A stretch of DNA of 12,276 nt from CAVTWJ01 sp963849485 (GTDB lineage: Bacteria > Oederibacteriota > Muellerivitia > Muellerivitales > Muellerivitaceae). This document shows positions 6,824 through 12,276 of the stretch, piece by piece. The translations under genes and the position numbers were made by a program. Every line of letters begins with the position of its first letter. The stretch's first letter is position 1. The stretch lies in NCBI GenBank assembly GCA_963849485.1, contig CAWKIF010000037.1, forward strand, positions 1 through 12,276. Direction: 5' to 3'. The notes under the pieces were generated by a model. It did no database searches, was not told where the DNA came from, and saw nothing but the letters and a program-made list of their open reading frames with translations.

Positions 6824-8308
6824 ATGAGCTTTCGACTCCCTTCCCCGCGCTTTTTTCTTCTTGTCCTTTTTCTTTATTGCTTCCAAGTTTTTTTCGGTCT
6901 TTGCGAGGCTGTTTGGTGGGACCGGGACGAGATCCAGACCTACCTGATCGGGCTGAAATACTACACCACCCAGACCTGGCCCTATTTCGGGCCGGATGTG
7001 AACGGGGTGGAGAACCAATCCTTTCAAAGCCAAATCCCGGGGGCCCTGGAGGGGCTCTTGATCGGCCTGCCTTTTTACCTCTGCCCCATCCCGGAGGCGC
7101 CTTACCTGCTTCTGGGCCTCCTAACCACCTTGGGGGCCTATCTTCTTTCCTGGTATATTCACCGCCGCCTGCCCGTCTTTTCCCATGCTTGGCTTATGGT
7201 TTGGATCTGCGTCACCCCATGGGTTCTCCAGGAATGCTGTCATGTCATTAACCCAGCCTATGACTTTTTGCCCAGTGTTTTATTTTTTATAGGTTTTTTT
7301 GAAAGCCTCCCAGATTTACGTCTAAACATCTTCGACACCCCCAACAATAATTCACCGCCAAGACGCCAAGACGCCAAGAAAGGAAAAAACAAAGATTCTG
7401 ATTTGGGACATTCAGGGGAAAATAGGTTTTCGAAGTCCTTGGCGCCTTGGCCATCGACGCTTCGGTTGCGGGCCGAAGTGTTTGGCGGTGAAAAACAGGT
7501 TTTCTTATCTAACGCCGCTATGGGGTTCGGGATCTTTTGGATTATGCAGTTCCATTTTTCCTACGTCTTCCTCTTGCCCTTGGCCGCCTATGCGCTTTTC
7601 GCCCAGGCCGGTGAAGGACGGTTGGGTAAAGCCGTGCTTGGGTTTCTTTGTGGAGCAGCCCCCATGGCGGCCTTCATCCTTCCGACTTGGATCACCTACG
7701 GCTTGAGCCGTTCCAACGTGGCTTCCGGTTTCGCCGTGCCCTTTTTCTTTAAAAATGTGACCTATGCCCACCTGATCCTGGCCCGTTATCTTTCGATGGT
7801 TTGTTTCGAGGTTCCCCGTTTCCTGGCCGAGCACACCAACCAAAGGATCACCTCTCTTTTGAGCCATCCCTGGCTTCTGGTCCCAGGAGTAATCTTCTGG
7901 TTGGGGGGATGGATTCAAGCGATCCTATTGTTACTGGCCTTCTTCAATCGCCACCACCCGGAACCGCACTGGCCCCAGATTCGCAATTGGACGGTAGGCT
8001 GCCTTCTGTTCGTTTATGTTTCCTTTTGGTTCACCACCAAAAGCCCCAACACCCACATTTATCTGGTTTTCTACCCCCTGGTCATGCTTTATTCCTGTTA
8101 TGTCTGGTCTCTTTTCTCGAAAATCCCGGGAATCGGCCTCTGGGTCAAGATCCTCCTCGTGATGGGGCTCTACTACCAGGCGGGATTGGTGATGACCAAA
8201 TGGCCGATCAACTCGATGTACGCGGGTGGCCGGACCCAAGTGGTGAAAGCCCTTGAGCAGAAGGACTACCGGATCTTCCACGACCGAAGGCCGGGAGTGT
8301 TTTATTAA
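6824..8308 (+). CDS. GT-C type membrane glycosyltransferase-like protein with in-frame repeat insertion
   Basis: A 494-residue multi-pass inner-membrane protein. After the first membrane helix comes W-W-D-R-D-E (Asp33, Asp35, Glu36), the acidic first-loop motif typical of lipid-phosphosugar-dependent GT-C enzymes such as the PMT/ArnT group. It is followed by YLIGLKYYTTQTWPYFGPDV, repeated hydrophobic helices and a C-terminal H-D-R-R-P-G-V-F-Y. It is paralogous over its whole length to the next gene (shared Q-T-Y-L-I-G-L-K, QIPG-LEGLLIGLPFY, C-E-P-R-F-L and H-T-Q-R blocks). Residues 177-223 (S-P-P-R-R-Q-D-A-K-K to V-F-G-G-E) are hydrophilic, have no counterpart in the paralog and are encoded exactly by a palindromic repeat copy. 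They fall between helices, so the protein may still fold. Substrate unknown; LPS or cell-surface glycan is suggested by neighbours. The start lacks a clear ribosome site. Confidence 0.72.
   Translation: MSFRLPSPRFFLLVLFLYCFQVFFGLCEAVWWDRDEIQTYLIGLKYYTTQTWPYFGPDVNGVENQSFQSQIPGALEGLLIGLPFYLCPIPEAPYLLLGLLTTLGAYLLSWYIHRRLPVFSHAWLMVWICVTPWVLQECCHVINPAYDFLPSVLFFIGFFESLPDLRLNIFDTPNNNSPPRRQDAKKGKNKDSDLGHSGENRFSKSLAPWPSTLRLRAEVFGGEKQVFLSNAAMGFGIFWIMQFHFSYVFLLPLAAYALFAQAGEGRLGKAVLGFLCGAAPMAAFILPTWITYGLSRSNVASGFAVPFFFKNVTYAHLILARYLSMVCFEVPRFLAEHTNQRITSLLSHPWLLVPGVIFWLGGWIQAILLLLAFFNRHHPEPHWPQIRNWTVGCLLFVYVSFWFTTKSPNTHIYLVFYPLVMLYSCYVWSLFSKIPGIGLWVKILLVMGLYYQAGLVMTKWPINSMYAGGRTQVVKALEQKDYRIFHDRRPGVFY
7351..7492 (+). 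repeat. Palindromic repeat, full copy inserted in frame in a coding gene
   Basis: A 142-bp unit bounded by perfect 11-bp inverted termini TTCACCGCCAA (7351-7361) and TTGGCGGTGAA (7482-7492). After the left end comes a short direct repeat, gacgccaag twice. Near the right end a hairpin ACGCTTCGG (7457-7465) pairs with CCGAAGTGT (7473-7481) around loop TTGCGGG. The centre of about 60 bases differs from the other copies. It is free of stops in the host frame and keeps the downstream frame of the glycosyltransferase. No obvious target duplication beyond a possible AA. Confidence 0.88.
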
Positions 8309-8323
8309 GGGAACAAGTAATAT

Positions 8324-8469
8324 TTCACCGCCAAACACTTCGGCCCGCAACCGAAGCGTCGATGGCCAAGGCGCCAAGAACAACGAGTTAGGAAAGAAAG
8401 TTGAATAACCCCAAAAATTCTTAACTATTTTTTTGTCTTTCTTGGCGAACTTTGCGTCTTGGCGGTGAA
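8324..8469 (-). repeat. Palindromic repeat, full copy in inverted orientation between the paralogs
   Basis: A 146-bp unit with 11-bp perfect inverted termini (8324-8334 and 8459-8469), extendable by one base. Its hairpin ACACTTCGG/CCGAAGCGT (8335-8343 with 8351-8359) is at the left end, so it is reversed relative to the copy at 7351. On the minus strand it encodes the same L-A-P-W-P-S-T-L-R-L-R-A-E-V-F-G-G-E string found inside the upstream glycosyltransferase. It begins 15 bases after that gene's stop and fills most of the 219-base gap to the next start. Confidence 0.88.
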
Positions 8470-8527
8470 AATCGCCTTTGGGTAGAGGATTTGTTAGGGG
8501 TCAGTCTCATCGAATAAAGGATTCAAA

Positions 8528-9835
8528 TTGACGGATCGCACGAAATTTATTCTGGTTTTCATTTGCCTCTTCGCCCTCAGGATTTCTTTCGGGCTGGTCC
8601 AGAACTTTTTTGACACCGATGAGATGCAGACCTACCTGATCGGGCTCAAGTGCTATACCACCCACAGCTGGCCCTATTTCGGGCCGGACTTGATCGTCAC
8701 CGAAACCGGATATTATTCGCAGATTCCCGGCCCACTGGAGGGTCTCCTGATCGGGCTGCCCTTTTATGTACTTCCCATTCCCGAAGCCCCATTCCTTCTC
8801 CTCAATTTGCTTTCACTTTCCGCCCTGGCCCTTTTCTCTCAAGTGATCCACCGCCGGGTACCCGCCATTCCCTACCTCTTCACCTTGGCTTTTATTTCTC
8901 TTCTTCCCTGGAACCTGCACGAGTCCACCAGCATCATCAACCCGGCTTTTCTGCTCTTAGGAAGCATCCTTTTTTTCATCGGTTTCCTGGAAGCGGTGCC
9001 TGCCCTTTCCACCCGCTGGTTTCCCCGCCCTTGGGGTTTCGCCTTGATGGGTTTCGGGATTTTCTGGGATATGCAGTTTCATTTTTCATGGATTCTTTTA
9101 CTGCCCCTGGCCGCCTTTGCCGCCCTTTCTCTAGGCGGGGAAAAGGCCCCGGTGATACTAAAAAACATCGGAGCTTTCATATTAGGTTCGCTGCCGCCCG
9201 CCACCCTGATCCTTCCGACCTTCCTCAAATTCGGCTGGTCCCATGGTTCCGGCGGTGCCGGTACCGCCCAACTTTTCAACCCAAGTAACTTTCTGGACTT
9301 TTTTATGGTTTTAATCCGGTATTTCTTCCTGGCTTGTTTTGAGCTTCCCCGTTTCCTGGGCCAGCACACCCCCCAACGGCTGGCCTTTTTCAAGAATGCG
9401 CCTTGGCTGATCCTTCCTGGTTTCTTCCTTCTGTTCATGAGCGTGATTCAGTTCACTCTGCTCATGATCGGGGGCTGGAAATTCTGGAAAAGCGGGAATA
9501 AAACGCCGGTGCTCTTGGCCTTTGGCACCTTCCTGATGGTTTACCTCAGCTTCTGGTTTACTTCCAAGGAACCTCTCGCCCACATTTACTATGTCCTCAT
9601 CCCGCTCATTATTCTTTATTCGTTCCAGGCTTACGGATGGTGGGCGAAAGACAAACTTTGGAGGCGGCTGGGAATACTTTGCCTCGTGGCCAGCATATGG
9701 CTTTGGGGTGGATATGTGGTTCATCAATGGAAGGGACAATATTCCCTTTACACCAACCGGGAAAAAGCGGTCCAGGCTTTGGAAAAGATGGATTACCGCA
9801 TCCTGGGTGAACGGCGCCCGCAGTCTTTTTATTAA
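8528..9835 (+). CDS. GT-C type membrane glycosyltransferase-like protein, paralog without insertion
   Basis: A 435-residue multi-pass membrane protein starting at TTG 8528, chosen because AAAGGA lies six bases upstream and the N-terminal helix aligns with the preceding paralog. Features are first-loop F-D-T-D-E (Asp29, Asp31, Glu32), then QTYLIGLKCYTTHSWPYFGP, P-L-E-G-L-L-I-G-L-P-F-Y, M-G-F-G-I-F-W-D-M-Q-F-H-F-S-W, and C-terminal G-E-R-R-P-Q-S-F-Y. Where the upstream copy has 67 residues between P-D-L and M-G-F-G-I-F-W, this one has only 13 (S-T-R-W-F-P-R-P-W-G-F-A-L), so it shows the uninterrupted state. The acidic motif after helix 1 suggests a lipid-linked sugar transferase, but the substrate is not evident. 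Its TAA overlaps the TAA of the convergent lipoprotein gene. Confidence 0.74.
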   Translation: MTDRTKFILVFICLFALRISFGLVQNFFDTDEMQTYLIGLKCYTTHSWPYFGPDLIVTETGYYSQIPGPLEGLLIGLPFYVLPIPEAPFLLLNLLSLSALALFSQVIHRRVPAIPYLFTLAFISLLPWNLHESTSIINPAFLLLGSILFFIGFLEAVPALSTRWFPRPWGFALMGFGIFWDMQFHFSWILLLPLAAFAALSLGGEKAPVILKNIGAFILGSLPPATLILPTFLKFGWSHGSGGAGTAQLFNPSNFLDFFMVLIRYFFLACFELPRFLGQHTPQRLAFFKNAPWLILPGFFLLFMSVIQFTLLMIGGWKFWKSGNKTPVLLAFGTFLMVYLSFWFTSKEPLAHIYYVLIPLIILYSFQAYGWWAKDKLWRRLGILCLVASIWLWGGYVVHQWKGQYSLYTNREKAVQALEKMDYRILGERRPQSFY

Positions 9836-11082
9836 GGCCCCATCGGTGGGAAACTGGCGTCGACCAAGTCGACGTCAAAACTTCCGATAATTAGCCTACT
9901 TTGAATTTTGACAGGAAAATGCCTCGGGTCGGTTGAGACCCACAAGTCGATGTCCCCCGTGTTGTGGAAAACCGTGTCCTGCTGGACCATGGGCCTCACC
10001 TTGAAGCACTCAAAGGTTCCCGCCGGCACGGTGACGGTTTCCTTGCTCCTCACCTGCACGACCAACTGGTAGTTCTTGCCCCCCGACTGGGTGGGAATGG
10101 CGTAGGTCTTCCCCACCTCGATAGGCAGTAGCCTGAAATAATAAAAACAGGAAATCAGATCCTGGCTAAAGGGAGCCAGGGGGTTAGTCTCGGGCGGGTC
10201 CTGTTTATGCTGGTGCCAAAAGGTATGTTTTACCTGGTCATAGAGTTCCAGGTTGCTGGCGTGGTAGCCCCCTTCGTTGACGTGGTTCTCGAATTTCCAG
10301 GTCAGGAAATTGACCGTATCGAAATAACTGCTTTGAACGTCTTTCACGGGAAATAGGGTGCTAAAAGGAAAAACCGAATTGGCCCGGGCCGTGAAGACCA
10401 TGCAGGGGCGGCCCGCCACGGTCTGGTAATTTTCAATTTCCAAAGTCGCGTAGCCCCCCAGCATGGAAAGCGCCCTCACCTCAAACTTCAGTTTCTCCCC
10501 CGGCCCGAAGGCATGGTTTTCCTTGGGCCGGGGAACCTGGGCGATGACAAGCCCCGGGTCGGTAATAGGGGTCGAGGCCGCGAACAAATGGTGCAGGTCG
10601 CTATTTCTCCCATCACTAGTCTTTACAGGCGTTATCACCGGAGTTGAGATTGGTGAAGATTTAGGCAAGTCGGGCAAATGCACCAAATCCGGGTTTTCGT
10701 CGGGATTAAGAATCCAAAGCCGGGTTTTGGTTTTCAATTTTTTCTTGGGTGACAGGTGGTTCCAATGGGCGATGGAAACCGCCTGTGAAGCATCGTCAAA
10801 GAACAATTGGGAGACCGTCTGGAAGGTTTCCCGGGGCCTCGTGTGGTAAACCACGGTCACGGGTGCCTCGATATCGACGGTCAGGTCCCGCGCGGTGGGG
10901 GTGGGCGCTTCATGGCCTTTTCTCATTCGGGTATTGCCCTTGGCCACGAAAAGGAGGGAGCATCCCGATAAAAAAACCGTTCCGCCGATAAAGACAACAC
11001 CTAAGAAACGACGACAAAATCTTAAATTTTCACCGCCAAGACGCCAAGACGCCAAGGTAATTAGGTTATAAGGTTTGATCAT
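9832..11082 (-). CDS. LysM-like plus DUF3108 lipoprotein whose start lies in a repeat
   Basis: From ATG 11082 (AAAGG six bases upstream) the product is 416 residues. Residues 23-41 form a lipoprotein signal, R-R-F-L-G-V-V-F-I-G-G-T-V-F-L-S-G-C, with lipid Cys41. Residues about 77-126 (V-V-Y-H-T-R-P-R-E-T-F to T-R-L-W-I) resemble a LysM fold used for peptidoglycan contact. From about residue 190, G-E-K-L-K-F-E-V-R-A-L, D-V-Q-S-S-Y-F-D, Q-D-L-I-S-C-F-Y-Y-F-R and the closing W-V-S-T-D-P-R-H-F-P-V with I-G-S-F match DUF3108, a periplasmic domain often near envelope genes. No ATG, GTG or TTG lies between residue 10 and the lipobox, so translation must begin within the palindromic repeat (ATG codon 1 or TTG codon 10), and residues 1-18 are repeat-derived. 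The function of DUF3108 here is unknown. Confidence 0.8.
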   Translation of the reverse strand: MIKPYNLITLASWRLGGENLRFCRRFLGVVFIGGTVFLSGCSLLFVAKGNTRMRKGHEAPTPTARDLTVDIEAPVTVVYHTRPRETFQTVSQLFFDDASQAVSIAHWNHLSPKKKLKTKTRLWILNPDENPDLVHLPDLPKSSPISTPVITPVKTSDGRNSDLHHLFAASTPITDPGLVIAQVPRPKENHAFGPGEKLKFEVRALSMLGGYATLEIENYQTVAGRPCMVFTARANSVFPFSTLFPVKDVQSSYFDTVNFLTWKFENHVNEGGYHASNLELYDQVKHTFWHQHKQDPPETNPLAPFSQDLISCFYYFRLLPIEVGKTYAIPTQSGGKNYQLVVQVRSKETVTVPAGTFECFKVRPMVQQDTVFHNTGDIDLWVSTDPRHFPVKIQSRLIIGSFDVDLVDASFPPMGP

Positions 11083-11154
11083 TGAAAACCTTTGATGTTC
11101 TTGGTTTCTTGGTCATCGACACTTCGGGTGCGGGCCGAAGTGTTTGGTGGTGAA
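11029..11154 (+). repeat. Palindromic repeat, full copy overlapping the lipoprotein start
   Basis: A 126-bp unit with termini TTCACCGCCAA (11029-11039) and TTGGTGGTGAA (11144-11154), one mismatch in the inverted pair. The subterminal hairpin ACACTTCGG/CCGAAGTGT (11119-11127 with 11135-11143) is perfect, loop GTGCGGG. Its left end carries the gacgccaag tandem seen in the copy at 7351. It starts 13 bases past the heptosyltransferase stop and provides both the leader hairpin and the start codon of the leftward lipoprotein gene. Confidence 0.88.
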
Positions 11155-11167
11155 TAAGAAATATGTT

Positions 11168-12214
11168 TCATTTTTTCTTTCCGGGTTTCCCAAGGTATTT
11201 TTGGACGGCCGCAAAGACATCGGTAACTGCGATATTGTCCATCGGGTCGTGTTTCGCGCACCGGCCCAAACCGCAATTGGCACAATCCGATTTCTTGGGC
11301 ATCAGAACGGTCGATGGGTTTCCCCAAGGCCCCCAACGCACCGGGGTGGTTTCGGGAATGGGGCAGAACAGGGCGACGGTGGGAGTCCCCACAGCGGCGG
11401 CGATATGCATCGTTCCAGTGGAACCGGAAAGAAAACAGGCGGCGCCTTGATAGAGGGCCGCGAGTTGCTTGAGGCCCAGTTCCCCGATCACCAGGATGGG
11501 TTTCTTTTCCCAGGGAAGCCCCTCAAGAAAAACCATGACCTTGGAAACCAGAGGGGTCTCATCGGGCCCCGCGGTGATGATGACCCGCAAATTCTTGATC
11601 GAGGATAGTTGCCGGATGATCTCCCCATAGCGGACGGAGCTCCAATTTAAGGCGGAACCCTTGTGCCCCGGATGCACGATGACATACTTGGATTTGGGTT
11701 GGAGACCCTTTTCCTTCATAAAATCCCTGACGAAATCCAAGTCTTTCTTGAGAACGGGAAATTCAATTTTCGAATCCGAGGGATTCACCCCCAGGGGCTT
11801 GGCCAGGTCCAAGTTGAATTCCACTTCATGCTTGTCGCCCAAATGGCGGTGAACTCGTACCTTTTCATTAAAAAGAAAACTGTACAAGCGATAGGCAGTT
11901 CCGATTCGAAGGGGAATTCCGGCGAGGGCTGCAGCAAAAGCGATGCGTGGACGGGGGTAAACCGCGATGAAAACATCCGGCTTTAACTTTTTCAATCGTT
12001 CCACCAAGGAGAAAAGCCCCTCATCTTTTTCAACTGATTCAACCGCGTCAACTGCGGGATGGCCGGTGACCAATTCCTTGGTCAAGGGGCTGACCAGGGC
12101 AGTGATCCGGGCCTGAGGATAAGCGGCCTTGAGGGCCTGGAAAAGGGGGAGGGTGAGAATCAAATCGCCGATCTTGTCGGTGCGGGAAACAAGAATATGG
12201 GTTGGTGTGTTCAA
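11168..12214 (-). CDS. GT9-family ADP-heptose:LPS heptosyltransferase
   Basis: Transfers heptose from ADP-heptose to the growing LPS inner core on the cytoplasmic face of the inner membrane. I place the start at TTG 12214 because GAGG lies five bases upstream; a TTG at 12235 is possible but has no ribosome site. The 348-residue product begins M-N-T-P-T-H-I-L-V-S-R-T-D-K-I-G-D-L-I-L-T-L-P, the GT9 N-terminal motif with Asp13 at the catalytic position. Then come V-I-V-H-P-G-H-K-G-S-A-L-N-W in the middle and the donor-binding SGSTGTMHIAAAVGTPTVAL toward the C-terminus, followed by a Cys cluster D-C-A-N-C-G-L-G-R-C as in many WaaF-like enzymes. Length is normal. Whether it is the first or second heptosyltransferase cannot be told. 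Repeat copies flank it on both sides. Confidence 0.92.
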   Translation of the reverse strand: MNTPTHILVSRTDKIGDLILTLPLFQALKAAYPQARITALVSPLTKELVTGHPAVDAVESVEKDEGLFSLVERLKKLKPDVFIAVYPRPRIAFAAALAGIPLRIGTAYRLYSFLFNEKVRVHRHLGDKHEVEFNLDLAKPLGVNPSDSKIEFPVLKKDLDFVRDFMKEKGLQPKSKYVIVHPGHKGSALNWSSVRYGEIIRQLSSIKNLRVIITAGPDETPLVSKVMVFLEGLPWEKKPILVIGELGLKQLAALYQGAACFLSGSTGTMHIAAAVGTPTVALFCPIPETTPVRWGPWGNPSTVLMPKKSDCANCGLGRCAKHDPMDNIAVTDVFAAVQKYLGKPGKKK

Positions 12215-12251
12215 AGAAACCTCGCAAAAGTTCAATCGAAAAAACTAACAT

Positions 12252-12276
12252 TTACCGCTAAGACGCGAAGACGCTA
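12252..12276. repeat. Start of another palindromic repeat copy at the window edge
   Basis: The last 25 bases (ttaccgctaagacgcgaaga and on) match the left terminus and the gacgc-aag tandem of the full copies with a few substitutions. The unit lies just upstream of the heptosyltransferase and is cut by the window end, so its other terminus and hairpin cannot be checked. Confidence 0.55.

Noticed and set aside
7931..8383. A 150-codon minus-strand open frame that begins with the repeat-encoded peptide
   Set aside because: Most of it is antisense to the first glycosyltransferase. The start part is only the translation of the inverted repeat copy.
7351..11154. Possible CRISPR array from recurring gacgccaag units
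   Set aside because: The units are tandem pairs at the ends of dispersed palindromes, not regularly spaced repeats with unique spacers, and no cas genes are present.

Overview
The window looks like a piece of a Gram-negative chromosome. It encodes heptose and LPS-core sugar enzymes, an outer-membrane cytochrome-barrel protein and the remains of a PEP-CTERM/exosortase protein-sorting system. PEP-CTERM proteins, an exosortase with a fused EpsI-like tail, an IS1182-type transposase and many dispersed palindromic repeats would suit the PVC group or a related environmental candidate phylum (Verrucomicrobia, Omnitrophota or Elusimicrobiota type). That placement is inference only. No rRNA, tRNA or CRISPR array was seen.

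Left part (1-3105, minus strand) is decayed. It starts with the N-terminus of an IS1182-type transposase whose element end lies near a CTAG at 235-238, followed by an unexplained coding-like fragment. A PEP-CTERM surface protein then appears with one frameshift and a lost stop. After a 400-bp gene-free stretch comes an exosortase/EpsI gene broken by at least four frameshifts and one stop. Both the substrate and the enzyme of the sorting system are therefore damaged here.

Middle (3060-6449, minus strand): gmhA and a heptose-7-phosphate kinase gene (hldE1/rfaE1, one frameshift) overlap by one base and make heptose precursors. Downstream, after a 172-bp gap with a promoter-like sequence, a small secreted monoheme cytochrome c is paired with a fused one-heme-plus-beta-barrel protein resembling Cyc2. 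The barrel protein seems to lose its last strands where the exosortase remnant begins.

Right part (6450-12276): two tandem paralogous membrane proteins of GT-C glycosyltransferase type (plus strand) converge, with overlapping stops, on a LysM-DUF3108 lipoprotein and a GT9 heptosyltransferase (minus strand). Heptose synthesis on the left and heptosyl transfer on the right suggest an LPS-core locus.

The most unusual signal is a family of about 125-146 bp palindromic repeats confined to the right part. Three full copies share 11-bp inverted termini and an internal hairpin but have unrelated centres. One copy sits in frame inside the first membrane glycosyltransferase and adds about 48 residues. 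One lies inverted between the two paralogs. One supplies the start codon and first 18 residues of the lipoprotein. A divergent copy precedes the first glycosyltransferase, and another begins at the window edge.
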